Made by a program: the position numbers and the translations under genes. This document shows, piece by piece, positions 36,001-48,059 of a DNA stretch of 64,000 nt; within the stretch, counting starts at the first letter, position 1; every line of letters starts with the position of its first letter. Under the pieces are notes generated by a model. The model ran no database searches. It saw only the letters and a list, made by a program, of their open reading frames with translations, and was not told the origin of the DNA. Source of the stretch: Metopolophium dirhodum (Eukaryota; Arthropoda; Insecta; Hemiptera; Aphididae); contig NC_083564.1 in NCBI RefSeq assembly GCF_019925205.1, positions 32,154,447-32,218,446 on the forward strand, in the 5' to 3' direction.

Positions 36001-38780
36001 CACTGATTTCTAAAATATGTAATGTATCTTTCTGCAACCTCAGTATTTGGAGAAAGCCTTGCCTCGTTGACTACCACTTCGAAGCCTTCAATTATCATGT
36101 TTGCCGGCAAAAGTGCAAGAGCTTTTGACATACGAAACATAGTATGCAGTGCATTGTCAGTCCTGTATACTTGTCTCCGTATGCCAAAGTCTCTTGCATT
36201 CTTTTCGAGTGCCTATTTATATAAAATAAAGTGTTTAAGAAACTTGTTTTAATTTTAATATTATTTAATCATTAAACTGCACAATTCCACAAATCAAAGT
36301 ATCTAAATTTTATCTTACAGAATTAAAATTGTTACATTTTTTAGGAAATCATACTTGGGCCATATGGAACCAGCATTTCTGTAATCTGACTCTGGAAAAA
36401 ACGTTGGTCAACGCATTGCTCAACCCTACTTCGTAGTCAGTGACAATGTTACTTGCACTAATCCCCGGAACACAAGTCTTAATATGGTCCAATACACTTG
36501 TGTACGCCATTTGAGTTTTTCGGGTCATTAATGCGTATGCAACGGGAAATGCCTGTTAAAATAAATAAAATAGTTAGGTATTTAGTTTATAAAAAATTGG
36601 TATAATGTATTAAAATATAGCATTAGGTATATGTATTAACGTTTAAACAAAGTTTACCTGGTCCATGTACATGGCCATAATTATCAACAGTTGTTCTGTT
36701 TGTGGAACAAGGGGCCTGCTTTTAAATGTGGCATCTATATGAAGTTCTCGAGCAGAAGTCAATAGGCTAAAAATTGTTTAAATTAAGATACATGTTGAAT
36801 ATACCGAGGAGTAGATTTATATTCTAACATTGTGTTCTTGATAGTTAAAATTAATTACTTTTCCAGGGATGGAGATATGAAAACGACTGCTGATCCAGCG
36901 TCAGGAGGACCCATGACGAACCCTCTGAACATTTCTCGTCCATTAGCAGTTTTGAATAAATGAACGTATCGAGCATCTACCAGATTACCTGCGTATTCCA
37001 TAAGATCTCGTGGTATTTGTGGTTGTGCTGCAGCTCTAGTTCTCTCCATAGTTCTCAAAAGAGAAGTATACCCTAGGTGATGTTCTAACCCTTGTGTTCT
37101 AAACAGTTGATGTGTAAGATAAAAAAAAAAACAATAAATATGTGCAACATTTTTTTAAAAGTAAAAGTACTGCTTCTGCCACTTCATAATTGTTAAACGA
37201 AAAGACAAAATTACTACCTACCTTGATGTCTCTTCTTCATAAATCACCCGAAGTGGAGTACATTCTTCCACGCACCTTCGTAAAATACTCTGCTTTAAAG
37301 TCACTAGGGCTAAATAGTTCATGTCAGGGCCATGTGTAGTGTGAGTACGTTTCTCATACAATAAATTTTCCACGATGAGACCTTTAAGAAATTGGTAATA
37401 CAGCTATTTGTAAGTCAATGTGCAAGACTTTTCCACAGAAATTATCATATTTATTACATTAGAAACCTATTTTAATAATTACAATTGGTGAGTGTATTTA
37501 CTATTTAAATTAGGTGCCTGTAGACTCTTTCATTTTTTTCAAATTGAATTTATTAAAACCAACTATTTTAATGTAAATTAAATTATTTAAAAAAAATATT
37601 ACATTACAATTATCATATATAGGTAGTACTAAATATTCCTAGTGTATTTTTCAACTCCAGAGAGTGAAACAGATACCTAGATATTGGCTATTACACTGCA
37701 GTCCTTTTAAAATAACAAAATAATATGCTGAATACTCGTAGGCGTAAATAGTGTTTGAAATTTAGGGGGGGGCTGTAGATCAGGTCTCTACTTATAAACT
37801 CTTATGATACTTTTGAATTATAGTAGTGAAATCATTAGTTTTTGGGGGCTACAGAAATTTCAAGGGGGGCGAAGCACCTCCAGACCCTCCCCCCCTATTT
37901 GCGCCTATGTAAATACTCTAACCTCCTAATTCAAGTTGTGAACTTGATTTCGTCCTAGTTCATTAAAATAATTACCAGTTGCAGGACAGTCTGTTTTAAA
38001 AATGTAGAACGGTTCTAGTACATTTAACTTTGTAAAAATATCCATTGCTAACGTGGACAATTTTACTATTTGAAATGAAGCCTTCAGTCGTGACGAATTC
38101 CATTATATAAATATTAACATCAATATTTAAATTTTACGTCATTATTTATTTAAAATATCAATTGTATGAAATTGTCAACGGATAGGAAACGAGTAAAAAA
38201 ACGTGTCCTAAATAAGATTATCACCTCGGTAAAATATTTTTTTGACTTTTTTTCTAGTGTGGGACTTTTTTTACCAGGACTTTTACCGGGACTTTTTTTT
38301 TCCGATTACCAAAATATTAACATTATCAGTTTAGTATTCATATTATATAACTTATTTTATCAATATCTTGATTTTATTGTATAGATTTGTACAAAATTAC
38401 AAAATACGCGGATTTTAAGAAAACTGTCAACCATTTTTAAAAAAGTGACTTAAGGTGACTTAATGAAACAAGGGGACTTTCAGACTTAATAAAAAAATTA
38501 CTTTTAGTTGAAAAAATGACTTAGTGGCTATAGTTACAATCATTATAAAAAAAAAGGTGGATAAGTGGATGAATAATAATTTATTACCTATCTAATTCAC
38601 TAAAAAAATGTTTTAAATATAATACAATTTAGCATAAATACCGGTTGCAGAACAGTCTGTTTGTATACATTGCAATGATTTAGAATTTGTTCTTGTACAT
38701 TTTATTTTGTAAAAATACCCATTGTTACAATGTACAATTTTACTGTTTGATCTATAGCCTTCAGTCGTGACGAATTCCAT
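33022..38780 (-). CDS. FLYWCH-like, MULE transposase and RING finger fusion protein
   Basis: Twelve exons (-): 38642-38780, 37222-37381, 36859-37098, 36658-36766, 36355-36552, 35993-36212, 35364-35489, 34769-34963, 34589-34651, 34453-34494, 33400-33501 and 33022-33317. Phases agree without a stop, giving 629 residues. About 1-65: FLYWCH-like zinc finger (MEFVTTEGY, later C..DCSAT and RTHTTHG). About 180-290: MULE transposase core, with candidate acidic residues Asp191 (HIDATFKSRP) and Asp255 (VTDYEVG), then CWFHMAQ at 276-282. 582-618: C3HC4 RING (CVIC, CGHKCLCRDC, CPIC), implying E3 ubiquitin ligase potential. The many introns and intact frame argue for a host-type gene rather than a fresh transposon; no flanking inverted repeats were seen. 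Activity as transposase is unproven. Two MITEs sit in its introns. Confidence 0.85.
34088..34250. mobile_element. hAT-like MITE, CATAGGCGCAAATAG family, copy 2
   Basis: Starts TATAGGCACAAATAGCGCTT and ends in inverted CCTATTTGTGCG. The internal order is the same as copies 1 and 3. It lies in an intron of the FLYWCH-MULE-RING gene. Target duplication has decayed. Confidence 0.6.
37737..37909. mobile_element. hAT-like MITE, CATAGGCGCAAATAG family, copy 3
   Basis: Starts CGTAGGCGTAAATAGTG and ends TATTTGCGCCTATG. Flanks TGAATACT and TAAATACT match at seven of eight bases, fitting an 8-bp target duplication. It sits in intron 1 of the FLYWCH-MULE-RING gene, near the dead exon 1 copy. Confidence 0.7.
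37976..38103 (-). pseudogene. Broken duplicate of exon 1 of the FLYWCH-MULE-RING gene
   Basis: Reads MEFVTTEGFISNSKIVH..., nearly the same as the intact first exon at 38642-38780, and keeps a GT donor at its 3' end. It is 11 bases shorter. The loss shifts the frame and leads to a TAA within the FLYWCH-like segment. The bases just upstream of the ATG (TTATATA) are also shared. It could still serve as a non-coding alternative first exon. Confidence 0.8.
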
Positions 38781-39479
38781 TATATAATTATTAAGTAGCT
38801 AATTTGAATTTAAATTAATTTAAATTTTTAAATATTATAGTGAATGGAGAGAAAACAAGAATAAAAATGAATAGGTCAATTCGGTTAAAACCTTAGAACA
38901 CATAAACGTGAAATGACTAGATCTTAATCGCAAAGCTTGGTAAATTATATTTTTATATAATTATATATACAGTGGAACTTCTATAAGTGGAATTTTCGAT
39001 AATTCCAAAGAATCCCATGCCCCCCGCATTTCAATGTTGGAACATATTACAATATGTGCGATTAATTTTCTAGATAATTAGAATTTCTCGATAAGTCTAA
39101 GTCATTTGTGTTGAATTTTGGCTTATAAGTTGAATTGTTTGATATACTGAAATACAATATATTATTATATAGTTCGTATGTAAAATTATGTAGGTACATA
39201 CTTATTATAATAACGATACCTATTAGTAATCAAAAATCGATTAATTTTATCAATCTTTACGTAATACTTAAGAGACCGGATATACGGGTAGTGATTATAA
39301 ATTTAACCTAGCCTAAATTTAAGAGGAACCTTGTATTAAATTTTCAAAGTTTTTGACCGATCAAAATCTTTTTTATCGACAATTACAGAAGAAAACAATT
39401 GATTAAAAATGTCAATATAGTTAAAAAATTATACTATTATGTAGGCAGTGGCGGCCATCCTAGAGTAGAGGTGTCTAGA

Positions 39480-39960
39480 TGTGCTATTTATTAATTTAAA
39501 AAAAAAAATTAAGGAAAACCTGGGATTTTCACGCTAAATCGGTTTTCGACAAAATCGATTTTGGTTTTTGGTGTAACTTTAAAACAAATGACCGTTGATA
39601 TATGAAATTATTTAAATAAATTAGCATTTTCTATAAACGATAAAATTTTGATTTGTTTCGACCCGTTTACGGACATTTTCAGTTTCAATTTTTTTTAGTT
39701 TTTATTTCTATGAATGTCAATAATATTTAATTTGTCGGGTAAAAAATCTTGAAAATTTAATACAAGACTCCTAATATATTGTTACAATGAAATTTGAATA
39801 ATATTAAAAATCCAGTCACAATTTTTTTTATAAGGATTTAAAGTTCAAATGTTTATATATATGAAAAATATTTTGAGCTAGAAATTGATAAAAAAATTTT
39901 CTATTTATATTTAAGATTTGAAAATGTAATACAAGATTCCTCATAAGTTGGTCTACCTAT
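39480..39960. repeat. Dispersed repeat family A copy
   Basis: Contains AATTAAGGAAAACCTGGGAT, GACAAAATCGATTTTGG, AACAAATGACCGTTGA and TACAAGACTCCTAATATAT in the same order as the 18370-20120 copies. Confidence 0.6.
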
Positions 39961-40397
39961 GTAAAATGCTAAAAGAAACATTAGGTACAAGTTATAAATA
40001 TCTTTACGATTATTTGTTTTTAATTTACAATAAAATACTGGTTTTTGTGAAAACTTTTTTCTCTAGTTTTTTAAAAAGTACTGAACATTTTTAATTACCT
40101 ATTACTAATTTACTTCTCAAAGTACCTACCAGCTATATTTAGTTTCCTACCAGAAAAAATATTGAAGTTGATAATCAATGGTATTAGCTATTTACCATTA
40201 TTATTACAGTGAAACCAGGATTTTTTTTAGGGGGGTGTTTTTTTCTTGTAATAAAATTTGACTTGTGAAGGATTTTACACTTACTATATACAATGTAGCC
40301 ACAAATTGTTTTTATAAATTTCAATATGCGTTTAACCTCCAAATATTTATTTAAAATAAATTGTTTTACTTTTTTCATAAATAATTATAATGCAAAA

Positions 40398-40713
40398 TGG
40401 TAAATGGACATTTCCCTCCCGGACTGTTTTCGGTCTAGTAGAACATTTCCTCCTTATATATTTTTGATGTGGACATTTTCCACCCATTTTTTTTTAAAGT
40501 TTATTATTGACTAATAATATTAATTTTAATAATACAATATTATTTATTATTTAATAATATGAAGTATTATTTTTATTTTTTTTAAATAAAATATTATTAG
40601 TCAATAATAAACTTTAAAAAAAAATGGGTGGAAAATGTCCACATCAAAAATACCTATATGGGAGGAAATGTCATACTATATCGAAAACAATCGGGGGTAA
40701 ATGTCCACGATTC
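40398..40713. mobile_element. MULE-derived foldback MITE (316 bp)
   Basis: Long inverted arms of about 130 bases (from TGGACATTTCC with C-runs, CTGTTTTCGG and GGACATTTTCCACCC) meet at an AT-rich centre. The arms match the termini of the MULE at 52644-55893 word for word with substitutions. Flanks AATGCAAAA and AATGCAAAT differ at one of nine bases, the target-duplication length of MULEs. It has no gene, so it would depend on a transposase like that element's. Confidence 0.75.
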
Positions 40714-40751
40714 AATGCAAATAGTAGGTAAACAATAGTATTCATATCAGT

Positions 40752-41860
40752 CTAATGCGACGATTCTTTCTAGCCATATTGTCTATAACTTCTCCAACAG
40801 ATACTTCCAAGTCACGGTGAATGTTCAGTATAATATTATGTTAACCCATTAAGTCGTATTTCACTTATTATATTCCTCAAATATGTTTTCAACCACCTAA
40901 GGGTCGAAAATGATCTTACACTAGTTGCAGTAGTAACTGGTAAAGAAGCTAACATAATTAAAAGTCTGTATATTAAAGAATATAATATGTTTTCATAGCA
41001 AGTTAGAACATTTTGTATAGGTTTGGTTGTTATTTGTTCTTTCCATAATGCAAATTTTTTTCCAAAGTAGAATAGTCATCACTCATCAGCTTTAATGTCA
41101 ACTACGTAGTTTTCAAAAGTGCTTTGAAAAATTCATCACTATTATCTTTATTTTTTATTCGTTGACTCCTAAAACTGCACACTCACGATAAAATACAGAC
41201 CAAAACCGCACACTTTCAATAGGTTAAAACCACATAAAAATTTAAAATTGTTGTATCCAAAAACCGTATACTTATGATTTTAACTCCAAAAAGGTCTTTA
41301 CAATACCTACTTTATAATGTATATTATGTACAATATTATACAAACAAGATTTAAACAAGTGCTCCTAAAAATAAATATAATTTAATTAAAAATCTAAAAT
41401 ATTACTATTATGTATTTACTAATTTGTTTTTTTGTTTTAAAACGTGTAAGCATGATTATTGTATAGTATCTTTTTATCTTTTAGCACACAAAATAGTGTG
41501 TGATCTTAACCCACTATAACTTATAAGTTTAGTTATACCATGACCGATAAAGTGTGGGGTTTTTGTCTATCGACATTTTTAGTTTTTGTGGTCGAAATCA
41601 AAAGTGTGCGGTTTTTGCATGCAACCCTTTTATTTAACAAAGTAAATTACTCAGAATTGATTTGTGTGCTATTTGTCTGCCATTCAATTGTTGATTAAAA
41701 CTATCCAAAAAAGGAATAAATAAAGGGTCTCTATAGTATGAGTTAGCCTAGTCTGTTATCGCATTTGTTCTATGCTCTTGATTGTTTGCTAACTAGGGAC
41801 TTTTATATTGATATCAAACTTTTCAGATTTTTTTAATACCTCATTATATAAGTATATTTT
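40752..41860 (-). pseudogene. hAT transposase pseudogene, C-terminal half
   Basis: The minus strand reads, in order, YNEVLKKSEKFDINIKVP, NQEHRTNA, YYRDPLFIPFLDSFNQQL (about 41860-41650), then DEFFKALLKTT, LWKEQ, ASLPVTTATSVRSFSTLRWL, and NIHRDLEVSVGEVIDNMARK (41165-40752). The last two are the hAT C-terminal dimerisation region. Several in-frame stops and an insertion at 41170-41617 break it. Confidence 0.8.
41170..41617. mobile_element. TIR element inserted in the hAT pseudogene
   Basis: Inverted words AAAACTGCACACT / AAAACCGCACACTTT at left and AAGTGTGCGGTTTTT at right, with further inverted GTGTGGGGTTTTTGTC-like repeats inside. About 450 bases, non-coding. It divides two consecutive segments of the hAT frame. 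Exact ends and target duplication not resolved. Confidence 0.5.
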
Positions 41861-42550
41861 TAAATCGTTTTTCTGATAACATTTAGTACATTTTGTTTAC
41901 TTTTTGTTACAATTGGCCAAGGTGGGGGGTGTTTTAACGAAATTATTTATTTAACCAATTAGTCATTTAATTATGTAAGAATATACATTACGGGATCATA
42001 ACATTTTCGTTCAAAAAGTTTTTTTAACGAATTGATTTTGTGTCATTTTTCTGAGGCAAATTTAAAAACTATTTTATTGTCACATTTTTATAAAGTGTAG
42101 AAACTATTATTTAAATAAGAGCGTGCATTTTTATGGTTGGAATGGCACACAAGTTGTTCAACAGCTGGATATATAAAAGTTATTATTTTTTTTTTAAATA
42201 TAATTTAGGTACATGCTATTAATATAATTATTTAAATGTATTCTATTTATTAATTATTAACAATTTTAATTTTTTTTATTTGGTATTTTATAGGTATTAA
42301 GGATATTGCTAAATGCGTAACACAAAATCCATTATCGAGTACATCTATATTATACTTACTCAATGACGAAGAATTCTATAAACCTATTACCACAAAGATA
42401 CTTTTTAAACTTTGCTTTGATTACCTTGGTATTTTCATTCTAATAATAGCGTAGTATACTGTTATACTTATTATTTTAAACGTGTCTATACTATACTGTT
42501 ATACCGAGACAAACCACAAGCGTAGGTATAGCTTATTGTGAATCAGGGTG

Positions 42551-43089
42551 ACACTTTCACTTTTGTTTCACAAAAAACACTGGCGGAAGCCAAAAGAAAA
42601 AAATTTTATTATTTTTTATATTTTATTTTATTACTAAGATATTATATAATGCACAAATTATTAAATTACAGATTAATATTATAACATATAGATAATTATG
42701 ACGATTATGTAACTTATATTTATAAATTTAGATACCTAATTAATGCGATAATCGGCATTGATTTATAGAAACCAATTTTTCTTTGAACATCCTGATACAC
42801 GATTTTAAAGAATTTAACACAGGATTTACACTTTCACTTTTGTTTCACAAAAAACACTGGCGGAAGCCAAAAGAAAAAAATTTTATTATTTTTTATATTT
42901 TATTTTATTACTAAGATATTATATAATGCACAAATTATTAAATTACAGATTAATATTATAACATATAGATAATTATGACGATTATGTAACTTATATTTAT
43001 AAATTTAGATACCTAATTAATGCGATAATCGGCATTGATTTATAGAAACCAATTTTTCTTTGAACATCCTGATACACGATTTTAAAGAA
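42551..43089. repeat. Two identical 262-bp direct copies (277-bp period)
   Basis: The segment from ACACTTTCACTTTTGTTTCA through GATACACGATTTTAAAGAA occurs at 42551-42812 and 42828-43089. No difference was seen on reading. The copies are separated by 15 bases. No coding content. Recent tandem duplication or an assembly artefact. Confidence 0.85.
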
Positions 43090-44437
43090 GAGTTGTGAAT
43101 ACGGTTTTTTGATTTAGACTTTATTAAGGGTGTTGGTGCCGGTCATTTATTAAGGAGTAAAATTTAGGCAATTCAATTCACATGTTGTATCGACCTCACG
43201 CGGAATATGCATGCATGTGAGAACTATGTAAATCAATATTAGTGTGACTGTGTGAGTGAGCTTTAATTACAAGCTCAGATAAAGATATTTACGCACATAC
43301 ATGCACAAGTCAGTGGTATACTTCGATGGCTATAAATTATTGTCGAAGCATTATTTTGATGAACAAAAATGCTTTTACAGGAAAAACTCTCATGCTTCGT
43401 TGATACGTCGGATTTTGGTAATTTTTTTTTTTTATCTGAAAGATGAGAAGTTTTTGCTGGTAAAAGCTCGAATATTTATTTTACTTTAAATAATAGAAGA
43501 AAAATACGTTTGAAAAATAACAAATATTGCGCATTATTCAAATGCATATTCCAGCTTCTATAATTACAATTGTCAACATCAGGCTTTGATCCGACCTACA
43601 AAATGTTCTGTACTTTTAAATAAAAAAAAAAAATTAACGAAATCCGACTATTCTACAAGGCGTGGAGAGTGTTTCCTGTAAGACATGTTTTTGTACCAAA
43701 AAACGCACCGGCTCCGACCCCATAAATTCATATGGCAATAAATGCCGATTCTCAAATATACTTCCAAATAATGAAAAAATATCAAGAGAAAGATTCCTAG
43801 ATACAAATATGGAATTTTATTGGATAATGTCTTAATTTTTTCATGGATCATTATTGTATAGGTATGGTTGTAATTCAAATTTATTCTAAAATGAATCTAA
43901 AAAATATAAGTACTGCCGGTACTGGATTATAATTAATGACGCCTCAGACCGTTCTAAATTTAATTCACTATTAATTTGGTAAAAAAAATTACACACTTCA
44001 TTATATCTGAGATAATAATTTTTTTATAATGAACTTGGTAAAAACGTATATATTCTTTGTACCAGTATCACTAATTCTAATTTACCAAGTAAGTCAGGTC
44101 GATAATGACGATAATGTGTATTTAAATCAAAATATAATATGCTCATGCAAACTTTTGTAAAATTATTTAAAAATTAAATATTTAGGTGTAAACGTGTAAT
44201 ATGTAAAATATCTTAAATTAAAAGGCTATATAAAATTAGTAGCAAATAAAAAATTAAGAAAAATAATTTGTGATTTCAAAAGTTTTACTTGTATCTTACA
44301 ATTTAAGAAATTTGGACAAGTATACTATCAATTATCAAGCGTTAAAAGTTTTACCTATAATTAATTATGTAGATGCGAAACAACTATAGGTTCGTTAAAA
44401 TAAAATATTAAAATTTATTCCAAAAAAGCGGGTAAGT

Positions 44438-45240
44438 AGTTGTTGCTCTGCTGTAGCGCCTGTAGGTACAGTGGGTCACTCGTCACTGTAATGAATAGTA
44501 TTAAATTTGAATTCAATGATATAATATCATTGTATACAAAAAACGATTCTGAGCGGAGACGGTTTGTTAGTTTAGGATATATTATATTATATATATATAT
44601 TATTATTACTTATTATTAATAACGTTTACCTATACTAATATAAAATAACTAAAATCATTATTCTTGGTCATTTATTATGTAATTTCGTCCAAATTTGAAC
44701 TTAAAATATCTATAAAAAATAATTGTATATATTATAATATAATATATATTTTTAGATTATTTAGTTACAGATTTAACTAATTATGTGCAACCTTATTTTA
44801 AATATTCAAATCTTAGTTATAAAAGTTGAACATTTCATACATTTTTTACTACAAAATAATTTGTACATTTCAAATTTGATAAATGTTGTCAACATTTGAA
44901 TTTTAGATGATTATAAAAAAAAAACGTGTCTATGTATTTTTAATAGTTTTCAACTGCTATTGTAATTTGTAACAATATGTCAGGAGCCTTGTATTACATT
45001 TTCAATCTTTTTGACCCAACAAATAACATTTTATCGACATTTATAGAAAAAAAAAACTAAAAAAATAATTTGCAAATTTACCTGATTTTTACGTATTTTG
45101 TCGAAACTCAAACTTAAATGTATAAAAAAAAAAATGAATGAATTTTTTATATTTTGTAACTGCTATTGGAACAATATATTAGGAGCATTATATTACATTT
45201 TCAAGCTTACTTATCGACATCAATTTTAAAAAAACTAATA
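44438..45240. repeat. Long copy of dispersed repeat family (B head plus A body)
   Basis: The head has TTGCTCTGCTGT, GTGGGTCACT, AAATTTGAATTCAATGATAT and ACGATTCTGAGCGGAGACGG. The body 44800-45240 has GTTGAACATTTCATAC, TCAGGAGCCTTGTATTACA and CCCAACAAATAAC. Head plus body in the same order also occurs at 61378-61930 and, with an incomplete body, 56290-56950, so A and B are parts of one element. Confidence 0.65.
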
Positions 45241-45888
45241 ATATTCGAAAATTTTGTTAGAAATTTAGGATACATATTACAATAATTATTAGAAGTGGTA
45301 ACTGGTAAGTTGTCATATTGTTGGAGAATCCATGAATCCATCACTATTAGAATAAAGATTATTACATTCTCATTCTGCTCCTCAAACCAAATTATAGTGT
45401 TTCCTATTTAGCTATAGACAGCAGTTAAATCTACCTACAGTTTACTGTCACTAGTAAAATCCAAATGTACAAATGCAAATGTCTCCATGCATTAACCAAA
45501 TCCCCGTCCTATGTCTCAAATTAAAAATAACACTTAATAAACAATACTCTTAATCAATTTTATTCTAACAATTAGGTGTAGGTCAACAGTTCAAAACGTT
45601 ACCCAAAAATTTGTAAAAAACTTTAAGCTTTTATTAACTTTTTTTTTTTAAAAATAATATTATGGCTTTATTAGAATATTATATGTATATTATCATTGAT
45701 TATAAATAGTAGTGTGTACAAATAGCAATAGTTGTGGGAGGAAAAGACAAACTAAGTTTAAGGAATGGCGGCATGGTAGGAAGTCAAGACTTCAAGTCTT
45801 GTAAGTACCTACTTGCCTACTTTTTTTCATAATTATTTCAAATTTTGCGCCAGACACTTAATTCATTTTGATAATAGATAATTCATTT

Positions 45889-46252
45889 AGGTGGCTTTTT
45901 GTCGATATAAATTTGTCGGTTATCTAACATTATTGTACACAAATATACGGTTGGTAGTGTGGTACGATGTTTTTTTGTCGGGTGGTATTTTGTCGGATTT
46001 TGGTGATGGTGTTTTGTCGAATGGTTTTTTGTCGTTATCATGTGGTTTTATGTCGGGTGGTTATTTGTCGGGTGGCTTTTTGACGATTCATTAGTGTACG
46101 ATTTTCATTCTCAAATTTACGGTTGGTAGTGTGATACGGTGGTTTTTTGTCGGGTGGCATTTTGTCGGATTTTGGTGATGGTGTTTTGTCGAATGGTTTT
46201 TTGTCGTTATCATGTGGTTTTATGTCGGGTGGTTATTTGTCGGGTGGCTTTT
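45889..46252. repeat. Minisatellite, inverted relative of 30281-30545, two units
   Basis: Units such as GGTGGCTTTTTGTCG, GGTGGTTATTTGTCG and GATGGTGTTTTGTCGAATGG repeat about every 15 bases in two blocks (45889-46087 and 46137-46252). They are separated by a spacer with ACGGTTGGTAGTGTG. The two blocks are near-identical, with a higher-order period of about 174 bases. Confidence 0.75.
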
Positions 46253-46280
46253 CGAGGTGTAACCCTACCTGGCGTCTATG

Positions 46281-46337
46281 CAAGGTTTATAGATAATATT
46301 ATAGATTATACTATAGATTTATTATCTATAAACCTTG
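46281..46337. mobile_element. 57-bp palindromic mini-insertion
   Basis: Perfect 18-bp inverted ends CAAGGTTTATAGATAATA. Flanks GCGTCTATG and GTGTCTATG differ at one of nine bases. The same CAAGGT start is seen in the 37-bp palindrome at 10729. Confidence 0.55.
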
Positions 46338-47650
46338 GTGTCTATGGACCTTATAATTAACTACGCTAGCGTCTGAACACGACTTTAGATAAAATGGTTG
46401 TACAACGAGTCATTATTTTGTGATCACTAAAATTGTTCTTATCAAAAATCTGTTAAAAGTTACGTTGTAGCGCTATCTAGTTACTACTAGATTAAACATC
46501 ATCAATATTGTATTCTAATGGGAATATGAGAAATGCGAATATTATAATAATGTAATTCCAATTAACAACCGCGGTGAGCGTTAGTAGTAGTTGACTTATT
46601 CGTATGTTGGATAAGAACTCTCGTACACCGCGGTCTAACATTGCGAAATGCGAAGTATAGCCCGATTTGAAACCATTCTGTCACGACAAATTAAATTTGT
46701 CATGCATTCTATCTGAAGCCGTCCGTCTGACGCACTCCGGCTTTCTGTTTTCTGTGGTAGGCAATACTGCAATAGGCAAATAATTATTCCTATATTCCCT
46801 ATTCCCTATGTAGGTACTATAGTAGCACACTAGCACGGAATAATATAATAATGCGTATACTTTTATAGCATAGACCTATAAACTTTAGTATATGTTTTAT
46901 AGGTACCTACGTCCTACGTGTTCAAGCAACTCGTTAAATACTTCGTTATAATATTCTTGATCATTTCTAAAATTAATAATTATATACTAAAAATTAATTC
47001 AGAAATGTCAAGTACCTATCAATTATTAATAAGAAATAAAAATTGACAATGACTTACTACTACGGTTTTACACTTTTGCGGGGCATTTGATAAGACGTAT
47101 AGACGTATAGTATTTCTTAATTATTGATCTCTGATCCTTTTTCGTTGCGATCGAAATGGTTATTCTCAGACGTCGCCGACGAAAAACGGGGATTAATACT
47201 CCATACTAATTTTGAATTTTTGATAAAATCGATTTAGTTTTTTTGGTATAATTCAAAAACTAATAATCGTGGATACCTATACCTACTTTAAATTTTTACC
47301 AAACGTTTACATGACAATTTTCAAAATATTTTGCCTTTTTTAAAACTATTAATAAGCATAATAAATTTTCTATTTATTTTAATTAGTGTCGATCAATGTA
47401 TTGCTCTGTCGCAAAACTTGAAAATCTAATAAAAATTCCTTATAGAAGTTATATTATTAGTGTAAAGTTAATAAAAAAAGTAGAGCATTAAATATCCACA
47501 GTAATTGTTTATGAGTGCCTGATGGTCGAATGTTGACAAGATTCTATACAAAATCACGAACATTTGCAAATTAGTTTTTGTCATGCCTACGCCGAAAGTT
47601 TGGTTTTCGATAGCGGTTGAGCGTTGGAAAGAGTCCTTATTTCGTCCAGC

Positions 47651-47750
47651 GGGCGGTTATGTGGAAATCCCTAATAATGCCTGGCGGTAAAGTGGAAATC
47701 CCAAAAAGTGCCAGGTGGCAAAGTGGAAATCCCCAAGTGCTGGACGGCGG
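47651..47750. repeat. Three tandem ~31-bp GTGGAAATCCC units
   Basis: GGCGGTTATGTGGAAATCCC, TGGCGGTAAAGTGGAAATCC and AGGTGGCAAAGTGGAAATCC follow each other with spacers ending in TGCC. GC-richer than the region. Confidence 0.65.
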
Positions 47751-47790
47751 ACGCACGTCTTATCACACGCGTATATCACCCGGGTTGGGG

Positions 47791-48059
47791 GCAGTTGTCC
47801 GAAAAATGATAAGGCAGTTTATACCACAATACCATACCAGCATATTCCAGTGACACCAATTTGAAAAAGCATCGTACAGTGATGCCATGCTAGCGGCACT
47901 CGTCGCTACGCTCCTCGGCGCCGTCGCTCCGCTCCGCAAATCGAAAATATCCCCCGACTTGCTGTGCAACACCACCTCAAGTTGGTCACAGGGTAACCAC
48001 AGGTGAACCACCGTACAACCACTCTTATCGGTCTTTATCATTATTCGGACAACTGCCAG
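47791..48059. mobile_element. GC-rich inverted-repeat element (about 269 bp)
   Basis: Left end GGCAGTTGTCCGAAAAATGA, right end its inverted near-copy (GGCAGTTGTCCGAATAATGA when complemented). The centre is very GC-rich (GCACTCGTCGCTACGCTCCT and following) in an AT-rich genome. Long open frames here have no recognisable protein. Probable non-autonomous TIR element; class unknown. Confidence 0.5.

Noticed and set aside
38968..39140. Pogo/Tigger-like terminus CAGTGGAACTTCTATAAGT
   Set aside because: The opposite end and a target duplication could not be found, so it was not called as an element.
46568..46635. Inverted ACCGCGGTG / CACCGCGGT about 67 bases apart
   Set aside because: Ends are short and flanking repeats are out of register; chance cannot be excluded.
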